Below are positions 1-9,763 of a DNA stretch of 64,000 bases, piece after piece. A program made the translations under genes and the position numbers. The stretch spans positions 558,001 to 622,000 of the forward strand of contig NZ_AWXE01000001.1 in assembly GCF_000469155.1 (NCBI RefSeq). The letters run 5' to 3'. Below the pieces are notes generated by a model that was given only the letters and a program-made list of their open reading frames with translations, did not search any database and had not been told where the DNA came from. Each line of letters starts with the position of its first letter. Position 1 is the stretch's first letter. This stretch comes from Candidatus Micropelagos thuwalensis. GTDB taxonomy: Bacteria; Pseudomonadota; Alphaproteobacteria; RS24.

Positions 1-1106
1 ACATTTGTTCGCTCTCCAACATTCACAAAACGGATATCATCAGTCATGGTGAAAGGCTCCAGACCGGAGAGTCGCAGCCGCTTATCAATTTCTGGGATAG
101 GCCGTGGTTTGTTTTGCGCTGCTGCAGCGGAAATCGCAGAGATATGGTCAGGTGTTGTCCCGCAACAACCACCTAAAATATTTACAAAACCCAACTCAGC
201 GAATTCACCAACAATTTCAGCCATTTCTTCTGCAAGCTGATCATATTCACCAAATTCATTCGGCAAACCCGCATTGGGATAAATACAAATATTTGTGTCC
301 GCAATACGCGAAAATTCAGCAACATAAGGGCGCATCTCTTCGGCACCTAAAGCGCAGTTTAGCCCGACAGCGAAAGGCCTAGAGTGTTTAATTGAATTCC
401 AGAAAGCTTCCGTCGTCTGACCTGACAGAGTTCTACCAGAACGATCCGTAATACTACCTGATACCATCAAGGGCAATTCAACACCTGTCTCTTCAAATGC
501 AATGTGAACAGCGTGAAGAGCCGCTTTTGCATTCAACGTGTCAAAAACTGTTTCAACGAGGATGATATCAGAGCCGCCTTCAATAAGTCCGCGCGTCGCT
601 TCAACATAATTTTCAACCAATTCATCGTAATATATATTGCGCATACCGGGGTCATTTACATCCGGTGATATGGACGCCGTTCGGTTTGTCGGCCCAATAG
701 CACCCGCCACATATCTCGGGCGGGATGGGTCAGTCGCCTCGAATTTATCACATGCTTGGCGCGCAAGTTTTGCACCCTCAAAATTCATTTCGTAGGCGTA
801 GTCTTCTAGCGCGTAGTCAGCTTGCGCAATTCTGGTTGAAGAAAAAGTATTTGTTTCAATAATGTCGGAACCTGAGTCGAGATACACTTCATGAATCTCC
901 CGTATCATATCCGGCTGGGTCAGAGACAGAAGATCGTTATTACCTTGGAGGTCCATATTAAATTGAGAAAAGCGGCTGCCACGATACATTGCTTCATCAG
1001 GCTTGTGACGTTGAATCATTGTCCCCATCGCCCCATCGAGGGTTAGGATACGCTTTTCAGTTAGACGCGGCAGTTCCGCAATTCTTTTTGCGCGATCCCA
1101 ACTCAT
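1..1106 (-). CDS. metH: Methionine synthase MetH, cobalamin-dependent, N-terminal part
   Basis: Transfers the methyl group of methyltetrahydrofolate to homocysteine through cobalamin, the last step of methionine synthesis. About 368 N-terminal residues lie in the window; the gene runs off the left edge. The homocysteine-binding domain is complete: GLNCALG with Cys251 and GGCCGTTP with Cys314-Cys315 supply the three zinc ligands expected for MetH. The last visible residues ([10 protein letters not shown]) begin the pterin-binding domain, so this is the multi-domain MetH type and not a stand-alone homocysteine methyltransferase. The ATG overlaps the metF stop codon as ATGA, which implies translational coupling in an ArsR/methyltransferase-metF-metH operon. 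The cobalamin and activation domains are outside the window. Confidence 0.95.
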   Translation of the reverse strand, partial: MSWDRAKRIAELPRLTEKRILTLDGAMGTMIQRHKPDEAMYRGSRFSQFNMDLQGNNDLLSLTQPDMIREIHEVYLDSGSDIIETNTFSSTRIAQADYALEDYAYEMNFEGAKLARQACDKFEATDPSRPRYVAGAIGPTNRTASISPDVNDPGMRNIYYDELVENYVEATRGLIEGGSDIILVETVFDTLNAKAALHAVHIAFEETGVELPLMVSGSITDRSGRTLSGQTTEAFWNSIKHSRPFAVGLNCALGAEEMRPYVAEFSRIADTNICIYPNAGLPNEFGEYDQLAEEMAEIVGEFAELGFVNILGGCCGTTPDHISAISAAAAQNKPRPIPEIDKRLRLSGLEPFTMTDDIRFVNVGERTN

Positions 1107-1954
1107 GAGTGACCTCCAACTTTTTCTAAACTTAGGGCATTACAAACGGCTTTTGTAACAGTTGCTTGATTGAGTGTGTAAAAATGTAAATTTTCAAAAC
1201 CGCTTTTAATTAAATCTCGGCATTGATCTGTCGCGATTTCGATGGCGAGCGCGCGGCGACTTTCGAGATCTTCATCCAGCCCGTCGAATTTATTTTTCAT
1301 CCACTCAGGCACAGATGCACCACAGGCTTCCGACATCCGCAACACACCTTTAAAATTTGTGGTTGGCATAATGCCTGGGATAACCGGAATGTTGATTTGG
1401 TTATCGACTAATAAGTCCCGAAAACGATAATATTTTTCAGTATCAAAAACAAATTGTGTAATAGCGCGCGTTGCACCCGCATCAATTTTTGCTTTCAGAA
1501 GGTCAATATCTGTTTGCATATTATCCGACTCGGGGTGCTTTTCAGGATAAGCGCTGACTGTAATATCAAAACCGCCACGCTTTGCTAGAGACTCGACCAA
1601 TTCAACAGAGCCGCTATACCCATCTGGATGAGGACTAAAAGCTGCCATATCTGGCATATCGCCGCGTAGAGCAACGATATGCTTAACGCCTGCATGTGCG
1701 TAATCCTCAATCACCTCATCTACTTCAGATTTGGATGCCGCAACACAAGTGAGATGTGCAGCCGGCTTTAAATCCGTTTTTGTAACAATGTGCTTTACGC
1801 ATTTATGCGTACGGTCGCGTGTCGATCCTCCAGCACCATAGGTAATTGACACGAAATCAGGCCCGATAACGGAGAGCTCATTAACAACATCCCAAAGTTT
1901 CGCTTCAGTCTCAGCAGATTTGGGCGGAAAAAATTCAAAAGACATAGAGGTCAT
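1103..1954 (-). CDS. metF: Methylenetetrahydrofolate reductase
   Basis: Reduces 5,10-methylene-THF to 5-methyl-THF with FAD, making the methyl donor used by MetH next door. At 283 residues it has the usual bacterial length. It opens with SFEFFPPKS, the family's N-terminal strand, followed by [14 protein letters not shown] and HLTCV, folate/FAD-binding motifs; PHPDGYSG and TQFVFD are also typical. The start overlaps the stop of the upstream regulator gene (ATGA), and its own stop overlaps the metH start (ATGA), so all three genes are read as one coupled message. A second Met at residue 4 is an alternative start. Confidence 0.95.
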   Translation of the reverse strand: MTSMSFEFFPPKSAETEAKLWDVVNELSVIGPDFVSITYGAGGSTRDRTHKCVKHIVTKTDLKPAAHLTCVAASKSEVDEVIEDYAHAGVKHIVALRGDMPDMAAFSPHPDGYSGSVELVESLAKRGGFDITVSAYPEKHPESDNMQTDIDLLKAKIDAGATRAITQFVFDTEKYYRFRDLLVDNQINIPVIPGIMPTTNFKGVLRMSEACGASVPEWMKNKFDGLDEDLESRRALAIEIATDQCRDLIKSGFENLHFYTLNQATVTKAVCNALSLEKVGGHS

Positions 1955-2967
1955 ATGCTTCTTTTCTGTTTTTTGCTTAATTGTTTGCTTTGTGTGTCTG
2001 GGTTTAAGACTGCAATATTACTTTTAACACCAGACCAAATGGTAACGGTGAGGCTGTCAGAGGGGCCCAATTTAGTCCCTCGCTTATCCAAATGGACATA
2101 GTCTTGTGACATAATGTCAACATCATCGAAAATTCTTAGTATTTCATCTTGGGAAAATCCGAGACGTCTATGTTCATGATGCTCGCGCAAAGTTTCTATT
2201 TCATGGGGCGCAAAATCAACAACCATAAGCAAACCATTTGGTGCAAGGATTCTAGCAGCCTCGGAAATTGCCGCAGCAGGGTCATCTAAAAAGTGCAGAA
2301 GCTGATGGATAATAATAAGATCAGCCGAGGCGCTTTGTAATGGAAGCAAAGTAACATCTCCAAGGCGAACCTGACAGTTTGTGAGAGACAATTCTTCAAG
2401 CCGCATACGCGCAAGAGCCAGCATCTCCGCATTTAAGTCAAAACCAACAGCTTTTGTTGCGCGCGGGCCAAACAATTCAAGCATACGTCCTGACCCGGTG
2501 CCAAAATCGACAAACTCGTTTATTTCCCTATCACCAAGCATTTTCAGCATTTTGGATTCGATTTGACTATCGGCGATATGAAGATTTCTTAGGGTTTCCC
2601 AGTTTTCTGCATTTGAAGAAAAATAATTTTGTGCTTTTTCCGAACGATTGGATTGCACCTGAAGAAAACGGTCATAATCACGTTGCAGAATTAAATCATC
2701 ACCCGGCAACATGGAAACAACAGCAGAAACGATATCTGCCGAGTGTCCTTGATCTGACAGGCGATAAAATACCCAGCTCCCTTCCGGATAACGTAACACA
2801 AGTCCCGCTTCAGTCAGAAGTTTTAAGTGACGACTGATCCGCGGCTGGCTTTGCCCTAAAATATGGGTAAGCTCTGTAACGGTTAATTCACCATAATTTA
2901 GCACTGCGAGTAGTCTCAGACGCGTTTCTTCACCCGCGGCTTTAAGTGCTGACAGTAAGCTTTCCAT
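1951..2967 (-). CDS. ArsR-family regulator fused to a SAM-dependent methyltransferase
   Basis: 338-residue fusion. Residues 1-90 are an ArsR winged helix (LLAVLNYGELTVTELTHIL, QSQPRISRHLKLLTEAGLV is the recognition helix). Residues 140-300 are a class I methyltransferase with a Rossmann SAM motif (VDFGTGSGRMLELFG) and GDVTLLPLQSASADLIIIHQLLHFL. Such fusions heading metF-metH are a recurrent alphaproteobacterial arrangement and are related to SahR-type regulators that sense S-adenosylhomocysteine; that ligand is inferred here. First gene of the regulator-metF-metH operon, divergent from mlaA across an AT-rich gap holding a 20-bp dyad. No arsenic or metal-binding Cys pair is seen in the winged helix, which argues against metal sensing. 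Confidence 0.85.
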   Translation of the reverse strand: MESLLSALKAAGEETRLRLLAVLNYGELTVTELTHILGQSQPRISRHLKLLTEAGLVLRYPEGSWVFYRLSDQGHSADIVSAVVSMLPGDDLILQRDYDRFLQVQSNRSEKAQNYFSSNAENWETLRNLHIADSQIESKMLKMLGDREINEFVDFGTGSGRMLELFGPRATKAVGFDLNAEMLALARMRLEELSLTNCQVRLGDVTLLPLQSASADLIIIHQLLHFLDDPAAAISEAARILAPNGLLMVVDFAPHEIETLREHHEHRRLGFSQDEILRIFDDVDIMSQDYVHLDKRGTKLGPSDSLTVTIWSGVKSNIAVLNPDTQSKQLSKKQKRSI

Positions 2968-3019
2968 TTAAAACCCCTAAAAAACCTGTAATATGAAATT
3001 ATTAAAAAATTTACAAATC

Positions 3020-3039
3020 ATATAAAGATATGTTTATAT
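3020..3039. promoter_or_regulatory. 20-bp dyad in the regulator/mlaA intergenic region, candidate operator
   Basis: ATATAAA (3020-3026) and TTTATAT (3033-3039) are exact inverted repeats around GATATG. Two smaller palindromes lie in the same bases (CATAT/ATATG at 3019-3032, AGATAT/ATATCT at 3026-3041). It lies about 55 bp upstream of the ArsR-methyltransferase start, where an autoregulatory ArsR operator would be expected. Binding is inferred, not shown. Confidence 0.5.
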
Positions 3040-3123
3040 CTAAACATTAATTCTGTCCAGCTTTCTTGTCATTAATTTTTTATGTATACTCTGCGTAAAT
3101 TTAGATTCTTTATTGGTAATTCT

Positions 3124-3852
3124 ATGAATTCGAAAATCCCATATCTCTTAGCAGTTTTAATCTTGTTTAATGGATGTGCCAGTTCAAATTCGGATCAATC
3201 TGATCCGTTTGAATCTTTCAACAGATCCATGTTTGCCGTCAATCAAGGGCTGGACAAAGCTATTCTGAAACCAACGGCACAGGTCTATGGTGTTCTCCCC
3301 CAGCCGGTCAAGACGGGAGTTGGTAATGTACTATCAAATCTGTCCTTGCCAGTTACTTTCATAAACCAGACATTACAAGGCAACATAGACTCTGCAGGAA
3401 ATACTTTGGTAAGATTTTCTGTAAATTCTACTATTGGTCTCATCGGCATTTTTGATGTGGCGACCGGTTTAGGCGTCAAACAAGAGAAAGAAGATTTTGG
3501 TCAAACACTTGCCGTTTATGGTGTTGGTTCGGGTCCATACATATTTCTACCAATACTCGGCCCCGGCAATCCGCGTGACTTAATTGGTCGTGCGGGTGAC
3601 ACAGTTATGAATCCAGTTTACTGGGCTGGAAACAATGACAATGAAGATGACATAAGACTAGGGGTAACGATTATTTCAGGTATTCACGCACGCGAAGGTG
3701 CCTTAGAATTGCTAGAGGAGTTGGAAAATACATCTGTCGATTACTACGCAACCGTCAGAAGCCTATATATGCAAAACAGAGAGTCGGAAATTACAAATGG
3801 GGCAACGGATATTGACGCCTTGCCTGAAATTGACGATTTCGAAGATTTTTAA
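3124..3852 (+). CDS. mlaA: MlaA (VacJ) outer-membrane lipoprotein, phospholipid trafficking
   Basis: Outer-membrane part of the Mla system, which removes phospholipid from the outer leaflet and passes it to MlaC. The ATG at 3124 is chosen over an earlier in-frame one at 3082 because it starts directly at a lipoprotein signal, MNSKIPYLLAVLILFNGC, with lipobox LFNG-Cys. The mature protein keeps the MlaA core: DPFESFNRSMFAVNQ, PVKTGVGNVLSNL, GLIGIFDVATGLG, EDFGQTLAVYGVGSGPYIFLPILGP and NPRDLIGR. It ends in an acidic tail. mlaC follows 27 bp downstream on the same strand, as in other alphaproteobacteria; the inner-membrane MlaFEDB parts are not in the window. Confidence 0.93.
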   Translation: MNSKIPYLLAVLILFNGCASSNSDQSDPFESFNRSMFAVNQGLDKAILKPTAQVYGVLPQPVKTGVGNVLSNLSLPVTFINQTLQGNIDSAGNTLVRFSVNSTIGLIGIFDVATGLGVKQEKEDFGQTLAVYGVGSGPYIFLPILGPGNPRDLIGRAGDTVMNPVYWAGNNDNEDDIRLGVTIISGIHAREGALELLEELENTSVDYYATVRSLYMQNRESEITNGATDIDALPEIDDFEDF

Positions 3853-3879
3853 TTCTGAGTTCAAGTTCAGGTAACTATC

Positions 3880-4491
3880 ATGATTAGAAAAATTATAATC
3901 TTATGTTCGGTATTTTTCCTGTCCCTTTCTCCGGTAATGGCCGAGAAGTCGCCTGAAGCTGAAGCATTTGTTATGGATGTCTCCAATCGAGTAATCGATA
4001 TTCTCAGCTATACTTCAACCACAGAAAAAGAAGATGCATTCCGAACATTACTCAACGAAAAAGCCAATCTGAAGCGCATTGCGGCCTTTACACTCGGCAA
4101 ATATAGACGCCAACTTTCACCGGCAGAACTTCAAGAATTTCAATCGCTTTTTGAAACCATGATTACGAAAGTTTATGCCAACAGGCTGGGTACTTATGAG
4201 GACCAGCAGATTATTGTGCTTGGCAGTGAAAAGAAGAAAAAAGACTATCTTGTCGAAACTGAATTACGCTTCAAGGATGGTAGTGACCCAATTGCGATTG
4301 TATGGCGCTTGCGTCAAGAGAAAGACGGCAGAATTACACTCTTTGATCTACGTGTTTTAGGCATCTGGATGGCACTCGAACAGCGCGAGACATTCTTGTC
4401 TATCCTCAAAAACAATAATGAAGATTTTGATGTCTTGCTAGATAATCTGCGCCAACAAATAGCAACAGGGTCAACCAAAACTAGCGACTAA
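3880..4491 (+). CDS. mlaC: MlaC-type periplasmic phospholipid carrier
   Basis: 203 residues with a cleavable signal peptide ([17 protein letters not shown], cleavage after MA). The body matches the MlaC/Ttg2 family: [39 protein letters not shown], then Y-anchored helices and [26 protein letters not shown]. It shuttles phospholipid between MlaA in the outer membrane and an inner-membrane MCE complex. It is paired with mlaA immediately upstream. Its last 11 bp overlap the 3' end of ettA on the opposite strand. Confidence 0.9.
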   Translation: MIRKIIILCSVFFLSLSPVMAEKSPEAEAFVMDVSNRVIDILSYTSTTEKEDAFRTLLNEKANLKRIAAFTLGKYRRQLSPAELQEFQSLFETMITKVYANRLGTYEDQQIIVLGSEKKKKDYLVETELRFKDGSDPIAIVWRLRQEKDGRITLFDLRVLGIWMALEQRETFLSILKNNNEDFDVLLDNLRQQIATGSTKTSD

Positions 4492-6136
4492 ATTGTTTGT
4501 ATTTTATACGCTTGGGCACTTCAGCATCCGTCCCAAGACGGGCTTTTCTATCGACTTCATAGTCTGAGTAGCTACCTTCAAACCATTCCACATGGCTGTC
4601 GCCCTCAAAAGCCAAAATATGCGTAGCGAGCCTGTCCAAAAACCAGCGATCGTGAGAAATAATAACCGCACATCCCGGAAAATCCTCCAACCCCTCTTCA
4701 AGTGCGCGAAGGGTTTCAACATCAAGATCATTGGTTGGCTCATCGAGCAGTAGCAAATTTGCTCCTGAGCGAAGCATCTTTGCTAGATGCACACGATTTC
4801 TTTCTCCACCTGATAACAGACCCACTTTTTTCTGCTGGTCACCGCCTCGAAAGTTAAATGCCCCGACATAAGCGCGGGAATTAACCTCGCCATTACCCAG
4901 CTCAATGATATCATTCCCGTCAGAAATCTCTTCCCAGACAGTTTTGCCATCATCAAGATTATCCCGACTCTGGTCGACATACCCCATAACAACTGTTTCC
5001 CCGACTTTTAAATTTCCATCATCAGGGTTTTCAACGCCTGTCAGCATTTTAAATAATGTCGTCTTACCTGCACCGTTTGGCCCAATAACGCCAACAATTC
5101 CCCCCGGAGGAAGCTGAAACGACAAATTATCAATCAATAATTTTTCATCAAACCCTTTGGTCAAATTGTCGGCTTCAATAACAACACCGCCAAGGCGTGG
5201 GCCGGCAGGAATAGAAATTTGTGCGCGACCAACTTCTTCGCGTTCCTTCTGATTAACCAAATCCTCATAGGCCGAGATTCTAGCCTTGCTCTTGGCTTGC
5301 CGCGCTTTTGGTGAGGCTTGAATCCACTCAAGTTCTCTCGACAAGGTTCTCTGGCGACTTGCATCTTCTCTAGCCTCTTGCTCAAGTCTTTTATGTTTTT
5401 GCTCGAGCCAAGAGGAGTAATTTCCTTCATATGGGAAGCCGGAACCACGGTCCAACTCCAGTATCCAGCCTGTGACCTGATCCAGAAAATATCTATCGTG
5501 CGTTACAAGAACAACCGTGCCGGCGTAATCTGAAAGGTAATGCTGTAACCATGCAACGGTCTCAGCATCGAGGTGGTTGGTTGGCTCATCAAGCAGAAGC
5601 ATATCCGGTTTTGACAATAAAAGCTTACACAGTGCCACACGACGCTTTTCACCACCGGACAGATTATCCACCGAAGCATCAGATGGTGGACAGCGCAAGG
5701 CATCCATAGCTTGTTCAACCTGACTGTCTAAATCCCAGAGATTCTGGCTGTCCAACTCATCCTGCAAAGAAGCCATTTCATCGGCGGTCTCGTCCGAATA
5801 ATTCATAGCCAGTTCGTTGTAACGCTCAACTTTCTCGAGCTTTTCAGCAACACCTTCCATGACATTGCCCAAAACATCTTTGGATGGATTCAACTGAGGT
5901 TCTTGCTCAAGGTATCCAACCTTTGCGCCTTCAGCCGCCCATGCTTCGCCTGAATATTCAGAGTCTAAACCTGCCATGATTTTAAGCAGGGTAGATTTAC
6001 CTGAGCCATTGACCCCAACAACCCCGATTTTAGCACCTGGAAAGAAGGAAAGCCTGATGTCCTTTAAAACCTGTTTCCCACCGGGATAGGTTTTGGACAA
6101 CTGGTCCATAACATAGACATATTGGTATGAAGCCAT
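4481..6136 (-). CDS. ettA: Energy-dependent translational throttle protein EttA (ABC-F ATPase)
   Basis: 551-residue soluble ABC-F protein with two ATPase domains and no membrane segment. Domain 1 has Walker [10 protein letters not shown] and signature [13 protein letters not shown] with [18 protein letters not shown]; domain 2 has [23 protein letters not shown] and [19 protein letters not shown]. Between them (about residues 235-305) is the basic linker helical pair typical of EttA ([39 protein letters not shown]). The family binds the ribosomal E site and gates entry into elongation according to the ATP/ADP ratio. Length and linker fit EttA better than Uup or ABCF3-like members. Convergent with mlaC. 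Confidence 0.95.
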   Translation of the reverse strand: MASYQYVYVMDQLSKTYPGGKQVLKDIRLSFFPGAKIGVVGVNGSGKSTLLKIMAGLDSEYSGEAWAAEGAKVGYLEQEPQLNPSKDVLGNVMEGVAEKLEKVERYNELAMNYSDETADEMASLQDELDSQNLWDLDSQVEQAMDALRCPPSDASVDNLSGGEKRRVALCKLLLSKPDMLLLDEPTNHLDAETVAWLQHYLSDYAGTVVLVTHDRYFLDQVTGWILELDRGSGFPYEGNYSSWLEQKHKRLEQEAREDASRQRTLSRELEWIQASPKARQAKSKARISAYEDLVNQKEREEVGRAQISIPAGPRLGGVVIEADNLTKGFDEKLLIDNLSFQLPPGGIVGVIGPNGAGKTTLFKMLTGVENPDDGNLKVGETVVMGYVDQSRDNLDDGKTVWEEISDGNDIIELGNGEVNSRAYVGAFNFRGGDQQKKVGLLSGGERNRVHLAKMLRSGANLLLLDEPTNDLDVETLRALEEGLEDFPGCAVIISHDRWFLDRLATHILAFEGDSHVEWFEGSYSDYEVDRKARLGTDAEVPKRIKYKQFSR

Positions 6137-6137
6137 T

Positions 6138-6563
6138 TTAGATCCAGTTTAAAATTTCAATTGTCGCCATAGCACCGATAAGAATGCCAGAAATGAAAAA
6201 GACAATGAATCTGTGCATGACATTGTTATAGATGGATTGAATAAGACTGTGAATTATCCGCAGAATAACATAAGCCCAAGCCAATTGAACCTGAATACCC
6301 TCACCATGACCAGAAAGCGCTATGGCAATAGCAACAGCATAAAACACTGTGGGCTGCTCGTGCAGATGGTTATAATTATCACCAATTTGACGAATATTGC
6401 TCGGCAGTTTGGGAGCAACATCGGATGTATGCTTGGCTTCTTCCGGCGCAATATCCAGATTGGACATATACCTTACACGCGCAGAAATCGTGACGACCAT
6501 CATCACAACAGACCATAGGCCCAAAACAATAACAGGTTGAAGTAGTGCTGTACTGATTTCCAT
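6138..6563 (-). CDS. MAPEG-family membrane protein
   Basis: 141 residues with four hydrophobic segments (about 7-27, 72-92, 95-115, 118-138), the architecture of the MAPEG family (membrane-associated eicosanoid/glutathione metabolism). The family pattern is seen in [10 protein letters not shown] near residue 30, [21 protein letters not shown] in the middle and [29 protein letters not shown] at the end. Bacterial MAPEG proteins are mostly of unknown substrate, so no reaction is proposed. It is one base downstream of ettA's start on the same strand, so the two could be cotranscribed with this gene first. Confidence 0.85.
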   Translation of the reverse strand: MEISTALLQPVIVLGLWSVVMMVVTISARVRYMSNLDIAPEEAKHTSDVAPKLPSNIRQIGDNYNHLHEQPTVFYAVAIAIALSGHGEGIQVQLAWAYVILRIIHSLIQSIYNNVMHRFIVFFISGILIGAMATIEILNWI

Positions 6564-6629
6564 ATTCCCCTCCGAAGTTACATCAATTTATGCGGTCAGC
6601 TTGGCTCATGAGACGCCTATTGAAAAGAG

Positions 6630-7220
6630 CTAAATACCAAAATTTTCAGCTATCAGCGGAACGCAGTCTTTAAAATATTCTTTTATCCCGATAATATCCT
6701 TGTCGAAATCACCAGTCATAGCAAATTCTTCTCCGATAAAAATAGTCCGTGTTTTAAAATTAACTTTACATAAAATCAGCGGAACCTTTGCCCCCCAGGC
6801 AATATGATAGAAGCCAGACTTCCATTCCTTACGATAAGAACGCGTTCCCTCTGGCGTAACAAGCATAATAGTTTTCTCGACAGAATTGAAATACTCAATG
6901 CCCTGCTCAACCACTCCCCCCTTTTTTGTTCGATCAATCGGGACAACTCCGAAGAAACTCATAAATGCACTCAAAGGCCACCAGAAAAGAGTGTGCTTTC
7001 CCATGACATTCGGCTGAATACGCTTAGTTAAAATCGCGTAAATAAACATCAGAAAATCCCAATTACTAGTGTGAGGCACGGCAGCCAGCATCATTTTAGG
7101 ATAATCAGGAAATTCACCTTCAATACTCCAACCCAGAAGAGACCCCAAGAAACGGCTGCCCCTGCTTAGAATGGGGATGAGAAATGGCACATCAAAAATT
7201 GTAAACTTTGAGACTTTCAC
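6630..7220 (-). CDS. PlsC-like 1-acylglycerol-phosphate acyltransferase family protein
   Basis: 196 residues, shorter than a typical PlsC (about 240). The acyltransferase catalytic box HxxxxD is seen as PHTSNWDFLMF, and the second and third blocks as GVVPIDRTKKGG and TPEGTRSYRKEWKSGFYHIAWGAKVPLI. It is therefore likely to transfer an acyl chain to a glycerophosphate or related lipid alcohol at the inner membrane. The specific acceptor is not readable from sequence. It stands between the MAPEG gene and the CAU tRNA, with no clear operon partner. Confidence 0.8.
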   Translation of the reverse strand: MKVSKFTIFDVPFLIPILSRGSRFLGSLLGWSIEGEFPDYPKMMLAAVPHTSNWDFLMFIYAILTKRIQPNVMGKHTLFWWPLSAFMSFFGVVPIDRTKKGGVVEQGIEYFNSVEKTIMLVTPEGTRSYRKEWKSGFYHIAWGAKVPLILCKVNFKTRTIFIGEEFAMTGDFDKDIIGIKEYFKDCVPLIAENFGI

Positions 7221-7252
7221 GCTTTAACCTACTTACACAATTTTAAGGAGAA

Positions 7253-7329
7253 TGGTGGGCCCGGCAGGACTCGAACCTGCGACCAAACCGTTATGAGCGG
7301 TTCGCTCTAACCAACTGAGCTACAGGCCC
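7253..7329 (-). tRNA. tRNA with CAU anticodon, probably tRNA-Ile2 (lysidine-modified)
   Basis: 77-nt cloverleaf with encoded CCA. Acceptor stem GGGCCTG pairs with CGGGCCC; D arm GCTC/GAGC; anticodon stem AACCG/CGGTT with loop CTCATAA (anticodon at 7293-7295); T arm around GGTTCGAGTCC; discriminator A. It lacks the initiator feature of a mismatched first pair. Between elongator Met and Ile2, the C4-G69 and C5-G68 pairs in the acceptor stem match the known TilS recognition pairs of Ile2, so Ile2 is preferred. An automatic caller may label it tRNA-Met. Confidence 0.9.
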
Positions 7330-7364
7330 TCCGAGAAATATCTAACACTTTGAAACAGAAAAAA

Positions 7365-7700
7365 CTAGCGCGGCGTGAGAGTCAAAACCCTTGGGTCATG
7401 ACTTTTTGCGTCTTCGGGAGCCAGTTGTATGTAGGAAATGATAATTACCAGATCATCCGGCTGCACTAGCCTCGCGGCAGCACCGTTAATACCAATGGTC
7501 TGAGACCCACGCGGAGCTTCAATAGCATAAGTGGTAAAACGTGCGCCGGTATTGATATTCAGAACATCAACCTGCTCATAAGGCAGAATGTCCACATCAT
7601 CCAGCCAGTCACGGTCAATTGTAATAGACCCCTCATAGTGCATGTCACATTGAGTAACCCGCGCACGGTGTATTTTAGATTTCATGAGTGTGAGCAGCAT
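7365..7700 (-). CDS. panD: Aspartate 1-decarboxylase, pyruvoyl enzyme
   Basis: Makes beta-alanine for pantothenate and coenzyme A. The 111-residue product has the self-cleavage site HYEGSITID with Gly24-Ser25; cleavage turns Ser25 into the pyruvoyl cofactor. [17 protein letters not shown] and [20 protein letters not shown] are family blocks. The start at 7700 ([13 protein letters not shown]) is chosen over an in-frame start 12 codons upstream because it matches PanD N-termini, which place the processed serine at residue 25, and because AGGTG lies seven bases before it. It stands alone here, between the tRNA and rpoD, and not beside panB/panC. Confidence 0.93.
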   Translation of the reverse strand: MLLTLMKSKIHRARVTQCDMHYEGSITIDRDWLDDVDILPYEQVDVLNINTGARFTTYAIEAPRGSQTIGINGAAARLVQPDDLVIIISYIQLAPEDAKSHDPRVLTLTPR

Positions 7701-7777
7701 TTGCCAGCACCTAAATATCAATAAAGTTGTGGGCACTTTTGCGCCGATTGAGCTAAATTGTCAAGGCACCACTGGCC

Positions 7778-9733
7778 TTAGCTATCTAGAAAACTCCGTA
7801 ATTTTCTGGAACGTGATGGGTGCTTCAGCTTGCGCAATGCCTTTGCTTCAATCTGGCGAATACGTTCACGAGTTACGGAGAATTGTTGTCCAACTTCCTC
7901 CAAAGTGTGGTCTGTATTCATTCCGATACCGAAACGCATCCGAAGCACACGCTCTTCACGCGGCGTTAAAGAAGCAAGAACCCGTGTCGTCGTCTCTCGC
8001 AGATTATTTTGAATCGCTGCATCAATCGGCAATATGGCATTCTTGTCTTCGATAAAATCACCAAGATGGCTGTCATCTTCATCACCAATAGGTGTTTCAA
8101 GGCTAATCGGCTCTTTGGCAATTTTGAGAACCTTACGAACCTTTTCAAGAGGCATAGACAACTTATCTGATAATTCTTCAGGTGTTGGCTCCCGTCCTAT
8201 TTCATGAAGCATCTGACGTGATGTGCGAACAATTTTATTAATGGTTTCAATCATGTGGACAGGAATACGGATAGTCCGTGCCTGGTCGGCAATGGAACGC
8301 GTAATGGCCTGGCGGATCCACCATGTCGCATAAGTTGAAAACTTGTAACCACGACGATATTCAAATTTATCTACGGCTTTCATCAGGCCGATATTGCCTT
8401 CCTGAATCAAATCCAGGAATTGCAGACCTCGATTGGTGTATTTTTTGGCAATTGAGATAACGAGACGTAAATTGGCCTCGACCATTTCTTTTTTAGCGAT
8501 ACGCGCTTCGCGTTCACCTTTTTGAACTTTACGAACAATACGACGGAAATCTGCAATATCCAGCCCTGTCTCCCCTGCAAGTTGCTGAATTTCATCGCGA
8601 TGAGCATTAACTTCGACACGGTTATCGGTAATGAAATTTTTCCAACCTTTGCCGGTTAACCTTGAAACACGTCGTGTCCAACCAGATTCATATTCATTAC
8701 CTTGATAATGCTTAAGGAACTCTTCACGATCGACACCAGATTTGTCGGCCATGCGCCAGATTTGATTTTCAAGCATCAAAAGCCGTTTATTAATCATATA
8801 AAGTTGTTCAACAAGCGCCTCAACCCGACTGTTGTTGAGCGAAAGCACTTTTACATGCTGAATAACTTCGGAGGTCATTTCCTCCAGTTTTTTCAATTGT
8901 GCGTTAGTAAGTTCCTTATTACCGGATTTCAGTTCAACTTTGCGATCCTGAATTCGGCGTAATTTTTGATAGATACTGGCAATGACATCAAATGTCTCAA
9001 GTACTTGCGGCTTCAGTTCATTTTCCATTGCAGAGATTGACAGATTGCTTTCTTCATCGGACTCATCGTCGCTCGGCACACCTTCGGCCTCACCAGTCGG
9101 CGCTCCAGATGGCGGCGGCGCAGCACCTTCCGCACTTCGGTCAATTTTCTTAGCATCTGGCCCGGCAAAAGTAGCATCAAGATCGATAATATCGCGCAAA
9201 AGTACTTTGCCGTCATTCAACTCATCTCGCCAGATGATAATAGCTTGGAACGTCAGCGGACTTTCACACAGTCCAGCAATCATTGTTTCGCGTCCAGCTT
9301 CTATCCGTTTGGCAATAGCAATTTCACCTTCACGAGATAAAAGCTCTACGGAACCCATTTCGCGCAAATACATGCGCACAGGGTCATCCGTGCGGTCGCC
9401 GCCAGTTCCGGTTTTTGTAGATTTAACAACGGCTGTAGATTGACTTTCTACAAGACTGTCGGACTCTGAATCCTCATCCTCATCATCATGTTCATCATCA
9501 TTTTCAATGACATTTATGCCTAGCTCTGAAAGCTGAGACAGGATGTCCTCAATTTGTTCAGAGGTAAATTTATCCAATGTCAGCACTTTGTCTCGCTCAC
9601 TCGCAGTGATAAAGCCTCGCTGTGTTGCGGACTTAATCATTTTGCGAACAGCAACATCAGAGTCAATTAACGGGCTGTCAGAAGAGTCTTTTGTTTCAGC
9701 TTCTTCTGATTTTTTCTTAGCTTTCGCGCTCAT
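7778..9733 (-). CDS. rpoD: Primary sigma factor RpoD (sigma-70)
   Basis: 651 residues. Region 1.1 is at the N-terminus, followed by an acidic stretch ([13 protein letters not shown]). Region 1.2 is [30 protein letters not shown]; a long non-conserved region follows. Region 2 is [59 protein letters not shown], region 3 is [11 protein letters not shown], and region 4.2 ends [17 protein letters not shown]. It is the housekeeping sigma that recognises TTGACA/TATAAT-like promoters, several of which occur in this window (rpsD, the Fur-box gene). Follows dnaG on the same strand with a 30-bp gap, the classic dnaG-rpoD pair. Confidence 0.97.
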   Translation of the reverse strand: MSAKAKKKSEEAETKDSSDSPLIDSDVAVRKMIKSATQRGFITASERDKVLTLDKFTSEQIEDILSQLSELGINVIENDDEHDDEDEDSESDSLVESQSTAVVKSTKTGTGGDRTDDPVRMYLREMGSVELLSREGEIAIAKRIEAGRETMIAGLCESPLTFQAIIIWRDELNDGKVLLRDIIDLDATFAGPDAKKIDRSAEGAAPPPSGAPTGEAEGVPSDDESDEESNLSISAMENELKPQVLETFDVIASIYQKLRRIQDRKVELKSGNKELTNAQLKKLEEMTSEVIQHVKVLSLNNSRVEALVEQLYMINKRLLMLENQIWRMADKSGVDREEFLKHYQGNEYESGWTRRVSRLTGKGWKNFITDNRVEVNAHRDEIQQLAGETGLDIADFRRIVRKVQKGEREARIAKKEMVEANLRLVISIAKKYTNRGLQFLDLIQEGNIGLMKAVDKFEYRRGYKFSTYATWWIRQAITRSIADQARTIRIPVHMIETINKIVRTSRQMLHEIGREPTPEELSDKLSMPLEKVRKVLKIAKEPISLETPIGDEDDSHLGDFIEDKNAILPIDAAIQNNLRETTTRVLASLTPREERVLRMRFGIGMNTDHTLEEVGQQFSVTRERIRQIEAKALRKLKHPSRSRKLRSFLDS

Positions 9734-9763
9734 TTATATCGCTTCCCCACACATTTCCCAACC

